From NCBI GenBank assembly GCA_002400675.1, contig NVQY01000003.1, positions 23,560 to 33,903 on the forward strand: a stretch of DNA of 10,344 nt. Direction: 5' to 3'. The DNA is from Paracoccaceae bacterium. GTDB taxonomy: Bacteria; Pseudomonadota; Alphaproteobacteria; Rhodobacterales; Rhodobacteraceae. Every line of letters starts with the position of its first letter. Position 1 is the stretch's first letter. Position numbers and translations under genes: made by a program. Below, piece after piece: positions 1-6,855 of this stretch. Below the pieces are notes generated by a model, which worked only from the letters and a program-made list of their open reading frames with translations, did not search any database and was not told the origin of the DNA.

Positions 1-1543
1 CGGGTTGGCCGACGATGCCGGACCCGGTGTTGTATTCCCACAGTTTTTCGCCGGTTTCACTGTTGAAGGCTTCGAATTCGCCGGTCGAGGCACCGGTGAA
101 TATCAGCTTGCCATCGGTGGACAGGATGCCGGCCAGACGCGGGATTGCCACGCTGTCCGACCATTTGACCTTGCCGGTCATCGGGTCGATTGCCCGCAAT
201 TCACCACGGTCGCCGTTGTTTTCCGGCCAGACAAAGGCGAACTCTGCGCCGAAGTAGAACACGCCGGGCCGGTACTGAGGTTCGACCGCCTTGTATTTCA
301 GGCCGATGTTAAGCGTGTTGATGAACACGGTCTGGGTGTTCGGATTATAGGCCGTCGGCGACCAGTTCTTGCCGCCAAGGGCGCTGGGGTAATAGGTGAC
401 TTCTTTGCCGGCGCGGGCGTCGGTGACCACATCCGTGTCCATGGGGCGCCCGGTTTTCAGGTCAATGCCGGTGGCCCAGTTCACGTTATCGACGAACTTG
501 TTCGCCGCCAGCAGTTCACCGGTTGCGCGGTCAAGCACATAGTAGAACCCATTGCGGCTGGCTTGCATCACAACATCGCGGCCATCAATGGTCGCCTGCA
601 CCAGTTCGTTGGTGCCGTCATGGTCAAACGGGTCGTTGGGCGAGGTTTGATAGTGCCATTTGATCGCCCCGGTCTTGGGGTCAAGCGCCAGAATCGACGA
701 AGTATAAAGGTTGTCGCCCGGACGCAGGCCCGCATTCCACGAGGCCGCGTTGCCGACGCCCCAAAAGACCGTGTTGAGTTTCGGATCATAAGACCCGGTC
801 AGCCAGGCCGGCCCGCCGCCACGTTGCCAGGCGTCACCGCCGTCTTTCCAGGTTTCCGAACCCGGCTCGCCCGGAGCAGGAACGGTATAGGTCCGCCACA
901 ACCGGTCGCCGGTGTCCGGGTCATAGCCTTCGATATAGCCGCGAATGCCGAATTCGCCGCCCGAGATGCCGACAATCACAACCCCATCCGCCACCAGAGG
1001 CGCCACCGTCATCGAATAGCCGTTCTTGAAATCAATCGACTTGGATTTCCAGATTTCCTCGCCGGTTTTTATGTCCTGCGCGGTGACATAAGCGTCCAGC
1101 GTGGTGCGAAACAGCTTACCCTCATAGATCGCAGCGCCCCGGTTGACGATGCCGCAACAGGCCACGCGGGGCGTTTCTGCGGGGTATTCAACGATGGTTT
1201 TCCAAATCTGCTTGCCGGTTACCGGGTCCAGCGCCACGGTGGAATTATGCGTGGTGACATACATCATCCCGTCATAAATCAACGGAAAGCTTTCCTGCCC
1301 CCGTTTGTCGGCCAGCGAATAAGTCCACGCCGGGCGCAGCTTTGAAACATTGTCCGCATTGATCGCGTCAAGCGGGCTGTGCCGGTTCTGCCCATAGCCC
1401 ATGCCATAGGTCAGAATGGTTGACGGATCACTTGCATCATTGATCAGGTCTTGCGTGCTTTGGGCCGCAACCGGCCCCACAGCGAACAAGCCCATAGCCA
1501 GCACCGAAGCAAGCCCGGCTTGTGCCAAATGGGTAAACTGCAT
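1..1543 (-). CDS. PQQ-dependent alcohol dehydrogenase (quinoprotein, methanol/ethanol family), 3' end cut by window
   Basis: Periplasmic quinoprotein that oxidises primary alcohols to aldehydes, passing electrons through PQQ to a cytochrome c. I translated the first 514 residues. The ATG at 1541-1543 follows a strong GGGAGGA ribosome site and begins a Sec signal peptide ending near residue 27 (VAA-Q). Family landmarks seen: adjacent Cys129-Cys130 (the disulfide over PQQ), Glu197 in GISGGEFG and Asn265 in GVGNAASWN (metal ligands), Trp247 in GGGPAWLTGSYDP (stacks on PQQ), Asp307 (catalytic) and Arg330. Repeated DP.TG..(L/I)W blades fit the eight-bladed propeller. Asp307-His-Asp309 carries the extra aspartate typical of lanthanide-dependent members (XoxF, PedH). 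The GGDAW...LTGSYDP region resembles ExaA/Ped-type ethanol dehydrogenases more than XoxF, so the preferred substrate is uncertain. Family members are about 590-620 residues, so roughly 80-100 C-terminal residues lie off the left edge. It diverges from the SBP-propeller operon. Confidence 0.95.
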   Translation of the reverse strand, partial: MQFTHLAQAGLASVLAMGLFAVGPVAAQSTQDLINDASDPSTILTYGMGYGQNRHSPLDAINADNVSKLRPAWTYSLADKRGQESFPLIYDGMMYVTTHNSTVALDPVTGKQIWKTIVEYPAETPRVACCGIVNRGAAIYEGKLFRTTLDAYVTAQDIKTGEEIWKSKSIDFKNGYSMTVAPLVADGVVIVGISGGEFGIRGYIEGYDPDTGDRLWRTYTVPAPGEPGSETWKDGGDAWQRGGGPAWLTGSYDPKLNTVFWGVGNAASWNAGLRPGDNLYTSSILALDPKTGAIKWHYQTSPNDPFDHDGTNELVQATIDGRDVVMQASRNGFYYVLDRATGELLAANKFVDNVNWATGIDLKTGRPMDTDVVTDARAGKEVTYYPSALGGKNWSPTAYNPNTQTVFINTLNIGLKYKAVEPQYRPGVFYFGAEFAFVWPENNGDRGELRAIDPMTGKVKWSDSVAIPRLAGILSTDGKLIFTGASTGEFEAFNSETGEKLWEYNTGSGIVGQP

Positions 1544-1706
1544 TGATTTCCTCCCAGATTATCAATTTCTCTCGACGTCTTTTCGGCGTCTGTGGACTGC
1601 GGGTCTGATCGTCTTGTTAGCGTATCGCGTCCCGTGCCAAACCGCGTATGGCTCGTTCCGCGAGCGAAACAGACCCCTGCGAAATTGTTAGTCAAAACCC
1701 TTTGCC

Positions 1707-1736
1707 CCGGCTATCTGACTTTAGTCGTATAGCCGG
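1707..1736. promoter_or_regulatory. 30-nt interrupted inverted repeat upstream of the SBP operon
   Basis: The outer arms CCGGCTAT (1707-1714) and ATAGCCGG (1729-1736) are perfect complements. Inside them GACT (1717-1720) and AGTC (1723-1726, around TT) also pair, leaving only a 2-nt mismatch on each side. The repeat ends 5 nt before the ATG at 1742 and covers the only purine-rich stretch that could serve as its ribosome site. No T-run follows on either strand, so it does not look like an intrinsic terminator. It could be a dimeric regulator's operator or an RNA hairpin limiting translation; the sequence does not decide between them. Confidence 0.6.
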
Positions 1737-1741
1737 AATGC

Positions 1742-3067
1742 ATGTTTCACCGATACTTTGGCTTTAGGTTGTGCCTGATCCGGGGCTGGCCGGCCTTGCG
1801 GGATAGCCGCGGGCTGGCGGCCTCTGAAGGCACGGGAATTGTTTGGGGGGGCGGTCTGCTGGCACGCTGGAAATCTTGTTTGGCGGCGCTGGTGTCGGGA
1901 ACAGTATGGGGTGCCGTGTGGGGCGTGACCTTGTTTGCGCAACCAACCTTGGCGCAGGGCATGGACGTGGATATTTCCTATCTGCGCCAACGGGTTGAGC
2001 GTGCGCCGGTGTTGTCGAACCTTGATCCTATCCCGCCCGACGAAGGACTGGCGGGGGCGGCTCTGGGCCAGAGTGACAATGCGGGCACGGGCAAGTTTCT
2101 GGGCCAGGAATTCACCCTGTCGGTGTTTGACCTTGATGCAACGGGGGGCATAACGCCGGTGTCCGGGCCGCTGTCGACCCCCGGTGATCTGATCGTGATC
2201 GACGCGCCCGCCGCCGCCATCGTGGCCTTTGCCGACCAACCGCAGAACGCCAAGCGGCTGATCGTGAATGTGCGTGCACAGGATGTCGCCCTGCGGGATG
2301 GTGCGTGCCGCGCCAATGTGCTGCACACTATTCCCAGCTATGCCATGCGCGCCGACGCACTATCGCAGTTTTTGGTGTATCGGCGCTGGACCGATCTGGC
2401 CCTGATCCAAGGGCGGCGGCCCGCTGACCGGGCCTTTGGGGCCGCAATCCGCGCCTCGGCCAGCAAATTCGGACTAAAGATCGCCCGGACCAAGGACTGG
2501 ATCGAAGACGCCGACCTGCGCCGCACCGCCTCTAGCGAAGTGCCGCTGTTTACGCAGGATCTGCCGCGCCACGACGTGCTGATCGTCGCCGATGAGACCG
2601 ATGATTTCGCCCGCTACCTGCCCTATAACACATGGCTGCCCCGCCCCATCGCCGGCAGCGAGGGCATCGTGCCGGTGGCGTGGTCGCCGGCGGTCGAAAG
2701 CTGGGGGGCGGCGCAATTACAGCAACGCTTTGTCGCCAGTGCCGGGCGGGCCATGGGTTCGGTGGATTTTGCCGCATGGGCGGCCATACGCGCCATCGGC
2801 GAGGCCACGACCCGCACCAACAGCCCCGACGCCGCCACTCTGCGCGCCTATATGCTGTCGCCGGCGTTCGAGCTGGCCGGGTTCAAGGGGCGCAAATTGT
2901 CGTTTCGCGGCTGGAACGGGCAGATGCGCCAGCCGATCCATCTGGTCCAGCCCCGCGCCGTGGTGGCCAACGCGCCATTGCCGGGGTTTTTGCACCAGCG
3001 CACCGAACTTGACACGCTGGGGCTGGACAAGCCCGAAAGTGCCTGCACCGCCTTTGACGCCCCATGA
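1742..3067 (+). CDS. ABC transporter substrate-binding protein, PQQ-dependent alcohol dehydrogenase system
   Basis: Exported periplasmic-binding-protein-like protein, most like the family described as the binding protein of an ABC system genetically linked to PQQ-dependent alcohol catabolism (NCBIfam TIGR03863, from memory). The mature part opens with a YLRQRVERAP...LDPIPPDEGLAGAALGQSDN stretch and GKFLGQEF, which I recognise as typical. It continues with alternating alpha/beta segments of a two-lobed binding protein. The ligand is not known for the family. Length is 441 aa from the only in-frame ATG (1742). The hydrophobic signal core lies unusually deep (about residues 47-66, cleavage near AQPTLAQ at 67-73), so the first ~40 residues may not be translated and a non-ATG start downstream is possible. 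The stop overlaps the next gene's ATG by 4 nt (ATGA), indicating translational coupling. No ATPase or permease gene follows. Confidence 0.85.
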   Translation: MFHRYFGFRLCLIRGWPALRDSRGLAASEGTGIVWGGGLLARWKSCLAALVSGTVWGAVWGVTLFAQPTLAQGMDVDISYLRQRVERAPVLSNLDPIPPDEGLAGAALGQSDNAGTGKFLGQEFTLSVFDLDATGGITPVSGPLSTPGDLIVIDAPAAAIVAFADQPQNAKRLIVNVRAQDVALRDGACRANVLHTIPSYAMRADALSQFLVYRRWTDLALIQGRRPADRAFGAAIRASASKFGLKIARTKDWIEDADLRRTASSEVPLFTQDLPRHDVLIVADETDDFARYLPYNTWLPRPIAGSEGIVPVAWSPAVESWGAAQLQQRFVASAGRAMGSVDFAAWAAIRAIGEATTRTNSPDAATLRAYMLSPAFELAGFKGRKLSFRGWNGQMRQPIHLVQPRAVVANAPLPGFLHQRTELDTLGLDKPESACTAFDAP

Positions 3068-4056
3068 GACAGGAACCGCCCGTGCCCCTATTGAGACGCC
3101 AGATAACCGCGCTGATATTTCTGGGGCTGACTGCCCTGCCCGCCTATTCCGGCGAGATGTGGATCACCAACGAAAAGGACAACACCGTCAGCGTCATCGA
3201 CACTGACACGCTAGAGGTGACGGCGACCTATAATGTCGGTCTGCGCCCGCGTGGCATTACATTCGCGCATGATTTTTCCGAACTGTATGTGGCCGCGTCC
3301 GACGATGACACGGTCGAGGTGCTGGACCCCGAGACCGGCCTTGTCCTGCGGCGTCTGACATCGGGCGAAGACCCCGAACAATTCGCCCTGCATCCCAACA
3401 ACAGGCTGCTTTACATCGCCAACGAAGAGGACGCGCTGGCCACGGTTCTGGACGTGAAAACCGGCGAGGTGATTGCCGAGATCGACGTGGGCATCGAACC
3501 CGAAGGCATGGCCATTTCACCGAATGGAAAGATCGCGGTGGTGACGTCTGAAACCACCAACATGGTGCATTGGATCGACACGGAAAAGTCGGAGATATTC
3601 AACAACACACTGGTCGCCCAGCGCCCGCGCTTTGCCGAGTTCTCGGCCACTGGTGACCGGTTGTGGGTCAGTTCGGAAATCGGCGGCACGGTGGCGATCA
3701 TCGACACGGCGACGCAAACCGTGCTTGAGACGCTGAGTATGCATATTCCCGGCATTTCCGACGATCTGATCCAGCCGGTTGGTATCAAGCTAAGTGCGGA
3801 TGGAAAGCTGGCGTTTGTCGCCCTTGGGCCGGCCAATCATGTGGCGGTGATTGATCAGCAAAGCTTTGACATCATCGACTATATTCTGGTCGGGCGCAGG
3901 GTTTGGCATCTGGCATTCGACCAAGGCGAACAGCGCATTTACACCACCAATGGCATATCCGGCGACGTGACGGTGGTGGATGTGGCCAGGATGAAGGCGA
4001 TCAAAACCATCAAGGTCGGGCGTTTCCCCTGGGGGGCGGCGTTCAGGCCGGATTAG
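3064..4056 (+). CDS. PQQ-dependent catabolism-associated YVTN beta-propeller protein
   Basis: Exported seven-bladed beta-propeller, 330 aa. A signal peptide spans about residues 1-29 (RRQ, then a hydrophobic core, then AYSG). Seven repeats of the type LYVA...D.TV.V.D..T can be counted: MWITNEKDNTVSVID, LYVAASDDDTVEVLD, LYIANEEDALATVLD, AVVTSETTNMVHWID, LWVSSEIGGTVAIID, AFVALGPANHVAVID and IYTTNGISGDVTVVD. Seven blades plus this neighbourhood match the family found beside PQQ-alcohol catabolism ABC genes (TIGR03866, from memory). Its molecular role is unproven; a periplasmic scaffold or ligand-binding partner is an inference. The start at 3064 overlaps the upstream stop (ATGA). An in-frame GTG at 3082, preceded by AGGA, is an alternative that would give a shorter signal peptide. 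The next gene starts 1 nt after the stop. Confidence 0.9.
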   Translation: MRQEPPVPLLRRQITALIFLGLTALPAYSGEMWITNEKDNTVSVIDTDTLEVTATYNVGLRPRGITFAHDFSELYVAASDDDTVEVLDPETGLVLRRLTSGEDPEQFALHPNNRLLYIANEEDALATVLDVKTGEVIAEIDVGIEPEGMAISPNGKIAVVTSETTNMVHWIDTEKSEIFNNTLVAQRPRFAEFSATGDRLWVSSEIGGTVAIIDTATQTVLETLSMHIPGISDDLIQPVGIKLSADGKLAFVALGPANHVAVIDQQSFDIIDYILVGRRVWHLAFDQGEQRIYTTNGISGDVTVVDVARMKAIKTIKVGRFPWGAAFRPD

Positions 4057-4057
4057 A

Positions 4058-4951
4058 ATGCGCGGCAGGTTCGTCTTTGCGCTGCTGGTGGTCGGTTTGG
4101 GGCTGGCCGGGGCGGTGCGGCGCGCGACGGCAGAATCAAGTCTGATTCAGGTGGATATGCAACTGGTTCTGGCGGTCGATATCTCGTTTTCGATCTCGCC
4201 GGATGAACAGGATATCCAGCGGCGCGGCTATGTCGCCGCGTTTCGCGACCCGGCGGTGATCCGCGCCATCATGTCGGGGTATCGCGGGCGGATTGCCGTG
4301 ACCTATCTGGAATGGGCGGGCGAGGACACACAGGCCCAGACCCTTGGCTGGACCTTGATTTACGACGCAACCAGTGCGGCGGATTTTGCCCGGAAGTTGG
4401 AGGGGGTGGCGATCACCCGCAAGGGGCGCACGTCGATATCAAAGGCGCTGATCCTTGCCATCGACCTGTTGCGCCAAAGCCCGTTTCTGGCCGAACGTCA
4501 TGTGGTCGATATTTCCAGCGATGGGTTCAACAACACTGGCCCGCGCGTTGACCGGGTGCGGGATCGGCTGATCTATCAAGGGGTTACGATCAACGGATTG
4601 CCGTTGATGAATGGCCAGACCACGGACCCGGACACCCGTCTGGAGACCTATTTCCGCGATTGCGTCATCGGCGGCACCGGGGCGTTTGTGACGCCGGTCA
4701 CGCGCTGGCAGGACTTCGCGGACGTCCTGAACAAAAAGCTGGTGCTGGAGATTTCCGGGCCGGCATTCGCACCAGAAGAGACGCGGATTTATCTGGCGGC
4801 GCACGACGCGCCGCCGACGCCGGGGATGGATTGCCTGTATGGGGAAAAGGAAGATCTAAAGACCTATATCCAGCAGTTGGAAGACGCGGTTGGCAAGGAT
4901 CGCGCGCCGCGCTGGATGCCGCGCGAACAGGATTGGCCGATGCCGGAATAA
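4058..4951 (+). CDS. DUF1194 (von Willebrand factor A-like) exported protein
   Basis: 297-aa protein with an N-terminal signal or anchor segment (about residues 5-25) followed by a VWA-type Rossmann fold as in DUF1194 (Pfam PF06707, from memory). The metal-ion-dependent adhesion site looks intact: D41-I-S43-F-S45, a threonine/serine in GRTSIS (T125) and the D151-I-S-S-D155 strand end. This suggests divalent metal binding and protein-protein contacts in the periplasm. Three cysteines (C202, C259 and few others) could allow one disulfide. The C-terminal ~60 residues are charged and proline-rich (APPTPGMD, RWMPREQDWP). The ATG lies 1 nt after the propeller stop, so it is co-transcribed and probably translationally coupled. 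Its function is unknown. Linkage to the binding protein and propeller suggests a shared envelope complex supporting PQQ-dependent oxidation (inference). It ends 6 nt from the convergent GMC gene. Confidence 0.85.
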   Translation: MRGRFVFALLVVGLGLAGAVRRATAESSLIQVDMQLVLAVDISFSISPDEQDIQRRGYVAAFRDPAVIRAIMSGYRGRIAVTYLEWAGEDTQAQTLGWTLIYDATSAADFARKLEGVAITRKGRTSISKALILAIDLLRQSPFLAERHVVDISSDGFNNTGPRVDRVRDRLIYQGVTINGLPLMNGQTTDPDTRLETYFRDCVIGGTGAFVTPVTRWQDFADVLNKKLVLEISGPAFAPEETRIYLAAHDAPPTPGMDCLYGEKEDLKTYIQQLEDAVGKDRAPRWMPREQDWPMPE

Positions 4952-4957
4952 GGGCAG

Positions 4958-6712
4958 CTATCGCTGGAACAGGCGGCTTTTCAGGTGGTCCGCCAGACGG
5001 ATGGTCAGGGCCAGCATCATCAGGGTCGGATTGGCGTGGCCAGAGGTGGGCATGACCGAGCCGCCCGCCACATACAGCCCCGCGACATCGTGCAGGCGCG
5101 CGTCGGCGTTGACCACGCCTTGGGTTGGCGTGTCGGACATGCGCGTGGTGCCCATGGGGTGGCCCAGATCGGTCAGTTGCGCGGCCTCGGGGGTGGCGTT
5201 TTTTATCCAGTCCCTAAGCGCCGGCACCGGCAGGCCCGCGTCGCTAAAGGCCTGCTGCACCAGTTGCCCCTGACGCATCAGCGCGCGCCGTTCGGGCAGG
5301 CCGACCTGCCAGCGTACCAGCGGCAAAGGCACGCCCAGCGCGTCGCGCCGCGAGGACAGGCGGACGCGGTTGGCGGGGTCTGGGATTTGTTCGGTGATGC
5401 CTTCGAACCGCGCGCCGGTCAGTTTGTGCGGCACCCCGCGATAGCGAAACGTGCTGGCGACGGTGTTGGGGGCCAGACGCACCGCCAGATCGGCCACCCG
5501 CCGGCGGAGGCCTTCGGGAAAGCGGTCGCTTTGCATCAGTTTCAGGCCAATGCCGCGCAGGATCGGTCCGGGGCTTTGGGCAATCGACGCAAGGTCGCCG
5601 CGCCGGTTGGGGCTGCGCCCGGACAGCAGGCGCGAAAGGGCAGAAATTGGGTCGTCGGGGGCGCGGTCCTCCATAAAGAATACCGCGCCGTTGGGCAGGT
5701 TTTCGGCGCGTTGCAGGGCGGGCGACAGGGCGAGGCCTTGGGAATACATGTGGCTGCGTCCGCCGGTGCGCAGGCTGATGAAGCCGAAATGGCGTTCGAT
5801 CCGCGCGGCGTCGGCGGCGTTGAACCGGCCCAGTTCGGCAACCGGGTGGTCGGTCAGGTAGCGCCCGACAAGATCGTGGCGATTGCCAAGCCCCGCCTTG
5901 TGCGCATCGTCGGACACCAGCAACAGGCGGGCGTTCTCAATGGCGCTGGCGGCCAGCACGCAGGCGCGTGCGCGCACATGCACGCGGTGGCCGTCCAGAT
6001 CGGCCACGTCCAACCCCTGAAACCGCCCCCCTTGGGCGTCGGTCAGAACCCGGGTGACGGTGGCATTGGTGAGAACACGGATATCGGCGGGGTCAGCGGC
6101 CAGAAATTCCGCGCCCAGACGCATGACATCGGTGGCATCAACCCGGCCACGGGCGAATTGCCAGTAGAACGGGCGCAACAGGTCGGTTGGAATGCTGCGA
6201 TCCGGCGCGGTCTGTCCGGCGTCGGCCCAGAGTTGGTCTCCGTTGGCGTGCGGCCCGAGGTTCAGCACCGCCGCCGCCCGGTCGACAAACGGCATCAGGT
6301 CGGCGTAGCCCACCGGCCAGCCGGAATGTGGCACCCAGTCGCGGTGCTGGAAATCCACCGCGTCAAACGGCGCGGATTTGCCGGCCCATGCGATGGTGGA
6401 CCCGCCCAAGCCCCGGCAGCGGACCCCGAATTGCTGGATCTCGGCGGTCCAGTGTTGGGTCAGGGCGCTGTGATAGGTTGCGCGTAAGGCCCGCGTGGAG
6501 GCGGTCCAGGTGTCGGGGTCGACTTCGACCGCGTTCAGGGATTCATAGGCGGGGGATTCGTGGCGGTCGCCACTTTCCAGCAGCAAGACCTTTACCCCGT
6601 GGCCGGACATTTCGCGCGCCAGTGTCAGCCCGCAGGCACCGGCACCGACGATCACCAGATCTACCTCTAGGGTGGTGCCGTCGGGCAAGGTGGTTAGGCG
6701 TTCCACCGGCAT
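4958..6712 (-). CDS. GMC family FAD-dependent oxidoreductase
   Basis: Flavoprotein alcohol/sugar oxidase or dehydrogenase of the glucose-methanol-choline family, 584 aa, a usual length for the family. The N-terminal FAD-binding Rossmann motif is DLVIVGAGACGLTLAREM with the ribose-binding Glu in LLLESG. The GLGGSTIAWAGKSAPF segment matches the second FAD signature. The C-terminal GMC domain has HPMGTTRM (His518) and GHANPT (Asn561), spaced like the catalytic His/Asn pair of choline oxidase-type enzymes, then the conserved ALTIRLADHL helix. No signal peptide and no cytochrome domain are seen, so it is probably cytoplasmic. The ATG at 6710-6712 has GGAG 6 nt upstream. The substrate cannot be read from sequence. 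It diverges from an aminotransferase of a probable glycan locus and converges on the PQQ-associated operon, so it could belong functionally to either. Confidence 0.92.
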   Translation of the reverse strand: MPVERLTTLPDGTTLEVDLVIVGAGACGLTLAREMSGHGVKVLLLESGDRHESPAYESLNAVEVDPDTWTASTRALRATYHSALTQHWTAEIQQFGVRCRGLGGSTIAWAGKSAPFDAVDFQHRDWVPHSGWPVGYADLMPFVDRAAAVLNLGPHANGDQLWADAGQTAPDRSIPTDLLRPFYWQFARGRVDATDVMRLGAEFLAADPADIRVLTNATVTRVLTDAQGGRFQGLDVADLDGHRVHVRARACVLAASAIENARLLLVSDDAHKAGLGNRHDLVGRYLTDHPVAELGRFNAADAARIERHFGFISLRTGGRSHMYSQGLALSPALQRAENLPNGAVFFMEDRAPDDPISALSRLLSGRSPNRRGDLASIAQSPGPILRGIGLKLMQSDRFPEGLRRRVADLAVRLAPNTVASTFRYRGVPHKLTGARFEGITEQIPDPANRVRLSSRRDALGVPLPLVRWQVGLPERRALMRQGQLVQQAFSDAGLPVPALRDWIKNATPEAAQLTDLGHPMGTTRMSDTPTQGVVNADARLHDVAGLYVAGGSVMPTSGHANPTLMMLALTIRLADHLKSRLFQR

Positions 6713-6740
6713 CGGGTGCTCCTGATTGATGGTGTGGTCG

Positions 6741-6763
6741 TTTGCGGTGTGTGTGGCCGCAAA
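6741..6763. promoter_or_regulatory. Inverted repeat TTTGCGG-N9-CCGCAAA in divergent spacer
   Basis: Perfect 7-bp arms (6741-6747 and 6757-6763) separated by a GT-rich 9-nt spacer. They lie in the spacer between the divergent GMC gene (start 6712) and the aminotransferase (start about 6856). Position and symmetry suit an operator for one or both promoters, or a 5' leader hairpin of the GMC transcript. No T-run follows the arms in the direction that would make a terminator of an upstream gene. Confidence 0.4.
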
Positions 6764-6855
6764 AACGGTGGCTTCTACAAATGGTCACGGTATCATCACG
6801 TCAAGGGCCAGCTTGGTCCTATGATCGCGAAGATGCAACCACGGGGCGGCAACGC

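Noticed and set aside
5..1345. 446-codon open frame on the plus strand
   Set aside because: It is antisense to the PQQ dehydrogenase, whose minus-strand translation has a signal peptide, all active-site landmarks and a strong ribosome site.
1651..1665. Small inverted repeat GCTCG-N5-CGAGC
   Set aside because: Only 5-bp GC-rich arms, expected by chance in this composition; far weaker than the 1707-1736 repeat.
4985..6487. 500-codon open frame on the plus strand
   Set aside because: Low-complexity Gly/Arg/Gln/His-rich antisense shadow of the GMC oxidoreductase, a common effect of high GC at third positions.
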